Assembly (NCBI GenBank): GCA_039933785.1
Contig: JBDTNL010000097.1
Coordinates: 1 to 11,502, forward strand
Origin: JBDTNL01 sp039933785
GTDB taxonomy: Bacteria > Acidobacteriota > Thermoanaerobaculia > Multivoradales > JAGPDF01
Direction of reading: 5' to 3'
Length of the DNA: 11,502 nt
Made by a program: the position numbers and the translations under genes. The notes under the pieces were generated by a model. It did not search any database. It was not told where the DNA came from and saw only the letters and a list, made by a program, of their open reading frames with translations. Positions 1 to 6,139 of the stretch are shown one piece after another. How positions within the stretch are numbered: position 1 is the stretch's first letter; each line of letters starts with the position of its first letter.

Positions 1-1095
1 CGCGCGGCGCAGGCGCAGATGGCGAAGCTCACCCACACCTGCTTCGCGATCGCGATGTACGAGCCTTACCTCGAGCTCTGCGAGAAGCTCAACCAGATCA
101 CACCGGGGAGTTTCGCGAAGAAGACCGTGCTTACGAACAGCGGCGCCGAGGCGGTCGAGAATGCGGTCAAGATTGCCCGGCACGCGACCGGCCGTTCGGG
201 CGTGGTGGTGTTCGAGCACGGATTCCATGGCCGCACTCTGCTCACCATGAGCATGACCAGCAAGGTGAAGCCCTACAAGCTCGGCTTCGGTCCCTTCGCG
301 CCCGAGGTCTACCGACTGCCGTTCCCCTACCTCTATCGCCGCACCGCACCCAACACCGCGGCGGCGTACGAACTCGAGCTCGAGGAGTTTTTCAGCGCCC
401 ACGTCGCGGCCGAGAAGGTGGCCTGCGTGGTCATCGAGCCGGTGCTCGGCGAGGGCGGCTTCATTCCCGCGCCGGCGGAGTACCTCGCGGTGCTGGCGCG
501 GATCTGCAAGGAGAACGGCATCCTGCTGGTCGCCGACGAGGTGCAGACCGGGTTCTGCCGCACCGGCAAGATGTTCGCCTGTGAACACTACGGCCTCGAG
601 CCCGATCTCGTGATCCTGGCGAAGTCGATGGGCGGTGGCCTGCCGATCAGCGCGGTAACCGGCCGCGCGGAGATCATGGACAGCTCCCACCCGGGTGGCC
701 TCGGCGGCACGTTCGTGGGCAATCCCGTCGCCTGTGCCGCGGCTCTGGCGGCGATCGATTTCATGGAACGCACGAACCTGGCGGCACGCGCCGCGGAAAT
801 TGGCCGCCGGGTCGAGAGTCGCTTCGCCGCGTTCCAGCAGAAGTTTGCCTCGATCGGCGACGCCCGCGGTCTTGGGGCCATGCGCGCGCTCGAGCTGGTG
901 AAGGATCGGGATACCAAGGAGCCCGACAAGGAGCGCACGGGCGCGCTGGTTCAGCAGGCCGCTCGGAACGGCCTGCTGCTGGTCACCGCCGGGACGCACG
1001 GCAACATCGTGCGCACATTGATGCCCCTGGTGATCTCCGACAGCGAGCTCGACGAGGGTTTGGAGGTCTTGGAGCATGCGCTCGCGACTGCGTAG
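1..1095 (+). CDS. gabT: 4-aminobutyrate aminotransferase (GabT-like, class III PLP), 5'-truncated by window
   Basis: Transfers the amino group of GABA to 2-oxoglutarate, giving succinate semialdehyde and glutamate; cytoplasmic, PLP-dependent. The frame is open from base 1 and the first in-frame ATG (19) lies inside the conserved fold, so the true start is upstream; against E. coli GabT (about 426 aa) roughly 70 N-terminal residues are missing. Counting from the ATG at 19: NSGAEAVENAVKIAR (40-54) is the phosphate-binding segment, HGR 70-72 holds the Arg expected to bind substrate carboxylate, EPVLGEGG 140-147 holds the Glu of GABA transaminases, DEVQ starts at the PLP-pyridine Asp 173, K202 (622-624) is the Schiff-base lysine, GGTFVGNP (229-236) precedes the C-terminal domain, and R332 matches the carboxylate Arg of GabT. 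Small oddity: Leu143 replaces the usual Gln of EPVQGEGG. It lies 108 nt upstream of patA, whose product's pathway supplies its substrate. Class III specificity (GABA versus 5-aminovalerate or ornithine) cannot be fixed from sequence alone; GabT is the best match by overall pattern. Confidence 0.85.
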   Translation, partial: RAAQAQMAKLTHTCFAIAMYEPYLELCEKLNQITPGSFAKKTVLTNSGAEAVENAVKIARHATGRSGVVVFEHGFHGRTLLTMSMTSKVKPYKLGFGPFAPEVYRLPFPYLYRRTAPNTAAAYELELEEFFSAHVAAEKVACVVIEPVLGEGGFIPAPAEYLAVLARICKENGILLVADEVQTGFCRTGKMFACEHYGLEPDLVILAKSMGGGLPISAVTGRAEIMDSSHPGGLGGTFVGNPVACAAALAAIDFMERTNLAARAAEIGRRVESRFAAFQQKFASIGDARGLGAMRALELVKDRDTKEPDKERTGALVQQAARNGLLLVTAGTHGNIVRTLMPLVISDSELDEGLEVLEHALATA

Positions 1096-1105
1096 ACGCG
1101 ACTCG

Positions 1106-1135
1106 TTGTTCCCGCTGCTCGCCGGCGACTATTAG
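1106..1135 (+). promoter_or_regulatory. possible weak sigma70-type promoter before patA
   Basis: TTGTTC (1106-1111) and TATTAG (1130-1135) are separated by 18 nt in the gap between gabT and patA. They match the consensus hexamers at 3/6 and 4/6 positions. A start near 1142 would lie just before the inverted repeat at 1146-1187. This is weak pattern evidence; the downstream genes could equally be read through from gabT. Confidence 0.22.
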
Positions 1136-1145
1136 GCCGGCCCAC

Positions 1146-1187
1146 GTTCACAAGCCCGAAGTGCGAACCGAGGGGAAATCTGTGAAC
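1146..1187. promoter_or_regulatory. inverted repeat cluster (GTTCACA / TGCGAAC / TGTGAAC), candidate operator
   Basis: GTTCACA at 1146-1152 is the exact reverse complement of TGTGAAC at 1181-1187. A third, one-mismatch copy TGCGAAC lies at 1162-1168, forming a 23-bp near-dyad with the first arm (9-bp spacer). All three lie in the noncoding gap, ending 16 nt before the patA ATG. They could be a binding site for a dimeric regulator of the patA operon, or a weak mRNA hairpin. No regulator gene is visible in the window to pair with it. Confidence 0.35.
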
Positions 1188-1203
1188 TTCAACGAGGGCC
1201 GCC

Positions 1204-2577
1204 ATGAATTCTGCCGAGCTGATCGAGGAATCCCAACGCTGGCTTGACATCATTTCCGCGCCGTCCCTGTCCGACGAGCAGAAGCAACGCCTGATCGCCG
1301 ACACGGTCGACAACTTCTCGTTCTACTACAACCGCGGCTATCTCGAATACCGCAAGTCGGTGATCGAGATGCGCGACAACCCCGCGCTCGAGTGGACCGG
1401 CGAAGGCGCCGTCTTCCACGACGTCATGGGCCGCCGCTTCATCGATTGCCTGGGCGGCTACGGCATCTACAGCGCCGGCATCCGGCACCCCAAGATCCTG
1501 CAGGCGGTGGCGCACCAGTTGCAGCGGATGCCGCTGTCGAGCCAGGAGTTGCTCGATCCCCTGCGCGGAGCGCTCGCTGAGCTCCTCGGCGAGCTCGCTC
1601 CCGGCGATTTGCAGGACTCGTTCTTCATCAACAACGGCACCGACGCCGTGGAAGGCGCGCTCAAGCTGGCGCGCCTATACACCGGCAAGACCGAGTTCAT
1701 CAGCTCGCTGCGCGGCTTCCACGGCAAGAGCTGCGGCTCGCTCAGCTTGATGGGCAAGTGGGAGTTCCGCGAGCCCTTCCTGCCGCTCCTCCCTGGCGTG
1801 CGCTTCGTCGAGTTCGGCGACGCCGAGTCGGTCGAGGATGAGCTCTACAAGGCCGACGCCACCGGCCGCGGCGTCGCAGCGGTCATCATGGAGCCGATTC
1901 AGGGCGAGGCCGGCGCCATCGTGCCGCCGGATGATTTCTGGCCACGCATCCGGAAGGCCTGCAATGAGTACGGCGCCCTGCTCATCGCCGACGAGGTGCA
2001 GACCGGCATGGGCCGCACCGGCAAGATGTTCGGCGTCGAGCACTGGGACGTCGTGCCCGACATCATGTGCCTGGGCAAGGCGCTCGGCGGCGGCGTCATG
2101 CCGCTTTCGGCGTTCATCTCGACACCCAAGATCTGGAGCGTGCTCGAGACCAATCCGTTCATCCACACCTCGACCTTCGGCGGCAATCCGCTGGCGTGTG
2201 CGGCGGGCATCGCGGCGATCAACGTGACGCTGGAAGAAGATCTCCCGGGACAAGCGCAGCGCAAGGGCGTGTACTTCCTCGGCCAGTTGATCGCGCTCCA
2301 GATGCGCTTCGAGCGCGTGCTCCGCGAGGCGCGCGGCAAGGGCCTGCTGATCGGGCTCGAATTCGCCAACACGGAAATCGGCTACAAGGTGGTCTCCGGC
2401 CTGTTCCGCCGCGGCGTGCTGGTCGCGGGTACGCTCACCAATTCCAAGGTGGTCCGCATCGAGCCGGCGCTCAACATCGCCGACAGCTTGATGGACGACG
2501 TGCTCGACGCCCTCGAGGACACCCTCAAGGAAGTCGACCAGGCGACGCCGCACATCAAGCCGGACGCGGACGAGTAG
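1204..2577 (+). CDS. patA: putrescine aminotransferase (PatA/YgjG-like, class III PLP)
   Basis: Catalyses putrescine + 2-oxoglutarate -> 4-aminobutanal (cyclising to 1-pyrroline) + glutamate, the first step of the transaminase route; the E. coli enzyme also accepts cadaverine. At 457 aa it is nearly the length of E. coli PatA (459) and shares its distinctive segments: GFLEYRKSV-like GYLEYRKSV (45-53), FIDCLGGYGIYSAG (79-92), LSSQELLDPLR (111-121), NNGTDAVEGALKLA (143-156), GFHGKS (171-176), EPIQGEAG (230-237), DEVQTGMGRTGKMF with PLP Asp263 (263-276), K292 as Schiff-base lysine (codon 2077-2079) in GKALGGGVMP, and TSTFGGNPLACAA. The roughly 40-residue N-terminal helical extension before the fold is typical of PatA and absent from GabT, which separates the two paralogues here. 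The start ATG has a GAGGG-like ribosome site at 1194-1198. The stop lies 2 nt before the next gene, so translation is probably coupled. Confidence 0.9.
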   Translation: MNSAELIEESQRWLDIISAPSLSDEQKQRLIADTVDNFSFYYNRGYLEYRKSVIEMRDNPALEWTGEGAVFHDVMGRRFIDCLGGYGIYSAGIRHPKILQAVAHQLQRMPLSSQELLDPLRGALAELLGELAPGDLQDSFFINNGTDAVEGALKLARLYTGKTEFISSLRGFHGKSCGSLSLMGKWEFREPFLPLLPGVRFVEFGDAESVEDELYKADATGRGVAAVIMEPIQGEAGAIVPPDDFWPRIRKACNEYGALLIADEVQTGMGRTGKMFGVEHWDVVPDIMCLGKALGGGVMPLSAFISTPKIWSVLETNPFIHTSTFGGNPLACAAGIAAINVTLEEDLPGQAQRKGVYFLGQLIALQMRFERVLREARGKGLLIGLEFANTEIGYKVVSGLFRRGVLVAGTLTNSKVVRIEPALNIADSLMDDVLDALEDTLKEVDQATPHIKPDADE

Positions 2578-2579
2578 CG

Positions 2580-3692
2580 ATGAAGATCGCCGTCCTCGGC
2601 GCCGCCGGCGCCATGGCTCAAGTCGTCCTGCGGGATCTCCTCGAATTCCTGCCCGACGTCACGATCACCGCCGCCGACGCGCGGCCGGTCGCCGCCCTCG
2701 ATCCGCGAGTGCAGCCGGCGCCGCTCGACGCCCGCGACCTCGAGGCTACGGCCCGTCTGCTCGCCGGCCACGATGCGGTACTCAATTGCGTGACGTACTA
2801 CTTCAACAACGAGGTCATGCGCGCGGCGCTGCAGGCCCGGGTGCCCTATGCGGACCTCGGAGGTCTCTACCACGGCACCCTGAAGCAATTCGCGCTCGAC
2901 GACGAGTTCCGGGCCGCCGGCGTGCCGGCGCTGCTCGGGATGGGTTCCACACCGGGAATCACCAACGTCATGGCTGGCGCCATGGCTCGCGGGCTCGACC
3001 ACGTCGATGCCATCCATGTCCGCGTTGGCTGCATCGACGAGACGAGCACCGGGCCTCTGCCGGTGCCCTACGCGCTCGACACGGTACTCGACGAGTTCTG
3101 CCTCGCGCCGATGGTGTTGCGCGACGGCACGCCCGTGGCGGTGCCGCCGATGAGCGGCGCCGAGACCATCGACTTTCCCGATCCGATCGGCCGCGCCGAG
3201 GCGCTCTACACATTGCACTCCGAGGTCGCAATGTTCCCCCGCTCTTTTCCGGGCCTGTCAGAGGCGAGCTTCAAGGTGGCGTTCACCGAGGAGTTCACCG
3301 GCAAGATGCGCTTCCTGGTCGAGCTCGGGTTCGGTGTCAAGGAACCCGCGGTGGGCGAAGTCTCACCGCGCGCCATGCTCCTCGCCTTGGCCTCTCGACT
3401 GGCCGGCAACGACGCCCTCCCGGCCGACTGCGACGCCATTCGTGTCGACCTGCGTGGGCGCCTCGGCGGTCGCACGATCGAACGTCGAGCCGAGACCGTG
3501 GTGCGGCCGCATTCCCGTTGGCGGGTGCCGGCCGGCGCGCTCGATACCGGCGTGCCGCTCGCAATCGCCGGCGCCATGCTCGCCCGGCGCGAGATCTCGA
3601 CCGCCGGTGTGCTCTGTCCCGAAGTCGTGGTCGACCCAGAGCGCTTCTTCGCCGAGCTCGCCAAGCGCGAGATCCACGTCGTGCTCGACTAA
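2580..3692 (+). CDS. saccharopine dehydrogenase-family oxidoreductase, L-lysine 6-dehydrogenase-like
   Basis: NAD(P)-dependent amino-acid or imine oxidoreductase of the saccharopine dehydrogenase superfamily, 370 aa, cytoplasmic (no signal peptide). The N-terminal Rossmann domain starts with the nucleotide loop GAAGAMA (7-13), a GxxGxxA form, and the first acidic residue after beta-2 is D33. Further landmarks are GHDAVLNCVTYYFNNEV (63-79), DLGG (92-95) and GSTPGITN (122-129), followed by the C-terminal catalytic domain. The spacing and wording of these segments resemble bacterial L-lysine 6-dehydrogenase (Geobacillus type, about 385 aa) more than carboxynorspermidine or homospermidine synthases, by comparison from memory. 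Lysine 6-dehydrogenase oxidatively deaminates lysine to 2-aminoadipate semialdehyde. The ATG at 2580 is chosen because it immediately precedes the Rossmann beta strand, sits 2 nt after the patA stop, and GGACGAG inside the patA end can serve as ribosome site; the same frame is open further upstream but that is antisense-free overlap with patA. The substrate is not settled: lysine, an aminoaldehyde-derived imine, or an opine-like condensation product are all possible. Confidence 0.8.
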   Translation: MKIAVLGAAGAMAQVVLRDLLEFLPDVTITAADARPVAALDPRVQPAPLDARDLEATARLLAGHDAVLNCVTYYFNNEVMRAALQARVPYADLGGLYHGTLKQFALDDEFRAAGVPALLGMGSTPGITNVMAGAMARGLDHVDAIHVRVGCIDETSTGPLPVPYALDTVLDEFCLAPMVLRDGTPVAVPPMSGAETIDFPDPIGRAEALYTLHSEVAMFPRSFPGLSEASFKVAFTEEFTGKMRFLVELGFGVKEPAVGEVSPRAMLLALASRLAGNDALPADCDAIRVDLRGRLGGRTIERRAETVVRPHSRWRVPAGALDTGVPLAIAGAMLARREISTAGVLCPEVVVDPERFFAELAKREIHVVLD

Positions 3693-3734
3693 CCCAAATT
3701 AGGGATCGTCGACAACCGAAAGCGAGAGCCCATC

Positions 3735-5099
3735 GTGACCATCGCCTCCGTCAACCCCGCAACCGGGCAAGTCCTGCGTACTTTCGAAGAGCTCGGCGAC
3801 ACCGAAGTCGAGGCCAAGGTCGCCCTCGCCGCGCGCATGTCGCGGGCGTGGCCGAAGAGCACCTTCGCCGAGCGCGCCGCGGTCCTCCGCCGGGCCGCCG
3901 ACATCCTCGAGAGCGAGAAGCAGCACTGGGGCGAGATCATGACGCTCGAAATGGGCAAGCCCATCGGCGCCGCCGCCGCGGAGGCGGAGAAATGCGCCTG
4001 GGCGTGTCGCTACTACGCCGAGCATGCCGAGGCCTTCCTCGCCGACGAGCCGGCCCCGACCGACGCCAGCCGGAGCTTCATCCGCTATCAACCGCTCGGC
4101 GTGGTGCTCGCCGTGATGCCGTGGAACTTCCCGTTCTGGCAGGTCTTTCGCTTCGCCGCCCCGGCGCTCATGGCCGGGAACGTCGGGTTGCTAAAGCATG
4201 CTTCCAATGTTCCGCAGTCGGCGCTCGCCATCGAGGAAATCTTCCGCCGCGCCGGCGCTCCCCAAGGCTCGTTCCAGACCTTGCTCGTAGGTATCGCCCG
4301 AGTCAAGACTTTGATCGAGGATCCGCGCATCGCTGCGGTGACCCTGACCGGCTCCGAGGGGGCGGGAGTGAGCGTGGGCCGGACGGCCGGGGAGCAGATC
4401 AAGAAGGCCGTGCTGGAGCTCGGCGGCAGTGACCCGTTCATTGTCCTTCCCAGCGCCGACCTGAAGACCGCCATCGCCACGGCGGTCAAGGCGCGGACGA
4501 TCAACAACGGACAGTCCTGCATCGCCGCCAAGCGGTTCATCGTGCACCAAGATATTTACGACGAGTTCGAGCGCGGTTTCTCCGCCGGCATGGCAGCGCT
4601 CAAGGTTGGCGATCCGATGGACCCCTCGACCGAGATCGGCCCGCTCGCGACCGCCGCGATTCGCACCGAGCTCGCGGCGCAGGTCGATCAGTCGCTCGCC
4701 CAGGGCGCGCGGCTGGTCACCGGCGGCAGCTCGCTCGATCGCCCAGGCAACTTCTACGCCCCGACCGTGCTGGCCGACATCCCCGAGGGCGCCCCCGCGT
4801 TCGCCGAGGAGCTCTTCGGCCCGGTCGCCAGCCTCTTCCGAGTGAACGACCTCGACGAAGCCATCGCGCTTGCCAACCACGAGCGCTTCGGCCTCGGCGC
4901 CAGCGCGTGGTCACAAGACCCCGCGGAGCAGGCCCGATTGATCCAAGAGGTCGAGGCCGGATCGGTCTTCCTCAATGGGATGGTCAAGAGCGACCCTCGC
5001 CTCCCCTTCGGCGGCATCAAGCGCTCGGGCTTCGGCCGCGAGCTCGCGCTGCAGGGGATCCGCGAGTTCGTGAACGTCAAATCGGTATGGGTCGCGTAG
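3735..5099 (+). CDS. sad: NAD-dependent succinate-semialdehyde dehydrogenase (Sad/YneI-type)
   Basis: Oxidises succinate semialdehyde to succinate, the last step linking putrescine/GABA breakdown to the TCA cycle. It is an aldehyde dehydrogenase of 454 aa, near the 462 aa of E. coli Sad and shorter than GabD. Catalytic residues are all present: oxyanion Asn131 in MPWNFPFWQV (128-137), K154 in the Sad-specific GLLKHASNV (151-159), general base Glu228 in LELGGSDPF (227-235) and nucleophile Cys262 in NNGQSCIAAKRF (258-268 region). The C-terminal LPFGGIKRSGFGRELA is also the Sad form. The start is GTG at 3735, with GAGAG about 7 nt upstream; the first residues (ASVNPATGQ) align with the Sad N-terminus, so no earlier start is needed. 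It follows the dehydrogenase by 42 nt and its product role follows directly from GabT upstream. Its last 23 bp overlap the 3' end of the opposing stress-protein gene. Glutarate semialdehyde (from 5-aminovalerate) is a plausible second substrate. Confidence 0.87.
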   Translation: MTIASVNPATGQVLRTFEELGDTEVEAKVALAARMSRAWPKSTFAERAAVLRRAADILESEKQHWGEIMTLEMGKPIGAAAAEAEKCAWACRYYAEHAEAFLADEPAPTDASRSFIRYQPLGVVLAVMPWNFPFWQVFRFAAPALMAGNVGLLKHASNVPQSALAIEEIFRRAGAPQGSFQTLLVGIARVKTLIEDPRIAAVTLTGSEGAGVSVGRTAGEQIKKAVLELGGSDPFIVLPSADLKTAIATAVKARTINNGQSCIAAKRFIVHQDIYDEFERGFSAGMAALKVGDPMDPSTEIGPLATAAIRTELAAQVDQSLAQGARLVTGGSSLDRPGNFYAPTVLADIPEGAPAFAEELFGPVASLFRVNDLDEAIALANHERFGLGASAWSQDPAEQARLIQEVEAGSVFLNGMVKSDPRLPFGGIKRSGFGRELALQGIREFVNVKSVWVA

Positions 5100-6030
5100 C
5101 GTCCGAAACGTCGCCCCAATCCGCCGAACGCAGCCCCCCGTCGAGCACCGCGCGGGCAGCCTCCAGAGGCACCACCAATGCGTTGCAGGCCACCTCGCGA
5201 ACCACCGCCGAAGCCACCGAGCCGAGCAGGAGCCGATCGAACCCGCTGCGGCCGTGCGTGCCGAGCACGACCAGATCTGGATGCTTCTCGCCGATGTGCT
5301 GCAGCAACGCCTCGCGAGGCGAGCCGGTCAGGACCTTGCGCGTCGTCCCGCTCGGGAGCGCGGCGCCATGCTCGGCCACGAAGCCTTCGAGCTGTTCGAC
5401 GGCGAAGCGCTCCATCTGTTCGCCGCTGAACTGGCCCAGGCTGTAGGCCTCCAGACCATCGAGCACGAAGAGCACCTCGGTCCACTCGGGAACGATCCCC
5501 GCGGCGCGCAGCAGTGCTGCGCCGCTGCGCACACTGCCCGCGGAGAGCGCCGAAAGATCGGTCGCGAAGAGCACTCGTTTGGGAGGGAAGGGCGACCCCC
5601 CTCGGACTACCCAGACCGGTGCAGAAACCTGGCGCAGCAGGCGGTCCACGGTCGAGCCGAACCGTCCCATCGGTCCGCCGCCCACGGCCGAGCCCACCAC
5701 GATCAGGCCCGGATGCTCCTCCTTCGCGGCGTCCTCCAGTACCCGGTGTGGCCGGCCGAGCCGCAAGTCTGCGTGGCTACCCGGGACGGAGCTCAAACCG
5801 ACTTCCCGCGCCTGCTTGCCCAAGCTCTCGAGCAGCTCCTGCTGCAGGCGCTCCTCGAGCTCGCGCTGAAAGGCCCAAGCCTCCTCCGGCGGCCCCATCG
5901 CTACCGGCGGATCGAACGCGTGCACGACATGTACAGAAGATCCCGTCGCGCGCCCAAGCTCTAAGGCGGTGGTCAGAACCTCCGCGCTTTCACTCCCCAA
6001 CGAATCGCCCACCAAGATCCGAGCCGTCAT
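5077..6030 (-). CDS. universal stress protein, tandem UspA domains
   Basis: Cytoplasmic two-domain Usp protein of 317 aa. Domain 1 spans about 3-143 (RILVGDS start, ends PVWVV) and domain 2 about 150-289 (RVLFATDLS start, ends NALVVPL). Domain 2 carries an intact ATP-binding motif G-2x-G-9x-G-S: GTHG 257-260, then GS 270-271. Domain 1 has a degenerate version (G113, Val116 in place of the second Gly, one residue shorter to G125-S126), so only the second domain looks able to bind nucleotide. A 28-residue C-terminal tail follows domain 2. The start at 6030 is preferred over a longer reading from 6075 because a strong GAGGAGG (6036-6042) sits 5 nt upstream and the conserved beta strand begins at residue 4. 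It is the last gene of the minus-strand run, 109 nt after patD, and its tail overlaps sad. Usp proteins respond to starvation, oxidants or membrane stress; its role here (perhaps aminoaldehyde or nutrient stress) is inference. Confidence 0.93.
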   Translation of the reverse strand: MTARILVGDSLGSESAEVLTTALELGRATGSSVHVVHAFDPPVAMGPPEEAWAFQRELEERLQQELLESLGKQAREVGLSSVPGSHADLRLGRPHRVLEDAAKEEHPGLIVVGSAVGGGPMGRFGSTVDRLLRQVSAPVWVVRGGSPFPPKRVLFATDLSALSAGSVRSGAALLRAAGIVPEWTEVLFVLDGLEAYSLGQFSGEQMERFAVEQLEGFVAEHGAALPSGTTRKVLTGSPREALLQHIGEKHPDLVVLGTHGRSGFDRLLLGSVASAVVREVACNALVVPLEAARAVLDGGLRSADWGDVSDATRPIPI

Positions 6031-6101
6031 CGCAGCCTCCTCGAGGCCGCGATCCAGCTGCATTGCGGCTCTCAAGGGGCAAGGTACGCCGCGGGTGTCG
6101 A

Positions 6102-6115
6102 GGGTGAAAACACCC
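6102..6115. promoter_or_regulatory. short perfect dyad between patD and the stress-protein gene
   Basis: The 14-bp sequence GGGTGAAAACACCC has perfect 5-bp arms around a 4-nt centre. On the minus strand it reads GGGTG-TTTT-CACCC. It lies in the 109-nt noncoding gap (6031-6139), 24 nt past the patD stop and 71 nt before the usp start. It could be an operator or a small mRNA hairpin reducing read-through into usp; there is no U-tract, so an intrinsic terminator is unlikely. Confidence 0.25.
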
Positions 6116-6139
6116 CAGGGGGCGGGGCCTACCTACCCG

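Noticed and set aside
1135..1142. GGCCGGCC palindrome before patA
   Set aside because: An 8-bp GC palindrome is expected by chance in DNA of this composition and has no supporting context.
2067..2579. Upstream extension of the saccharopine-family reading frame into patA
   Set aside because: The frame stays open by chance. The Arg/Gln-rich translation is not Rossmann-like, and the ATG at 2580 directly precedes the nucleotide-binding strand.
2786..4432. Plus-strand 548-codon frame spanning the saccharopine-family gene and sad
   Set aside because: It is a +1-shifted Arg-rich shadow crossing two genuine genes and the noncoding gap between them.
6031..6075. Longer start for the universal stress protein (15 extra residues)
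   Set aside because: The ATG at 6030 has a near-perfect ribosome site, which itself would lie inside the extension, and it matches the conserved Usp N-terminus.
6102..6115. GGGTG-TTTT-CACCC as an intrinsic terminator after patD
   Set aside because: The stem is only 5 bp and no U-tract follows on the minus strand, so it is listed only as a possible operator or hairpin.
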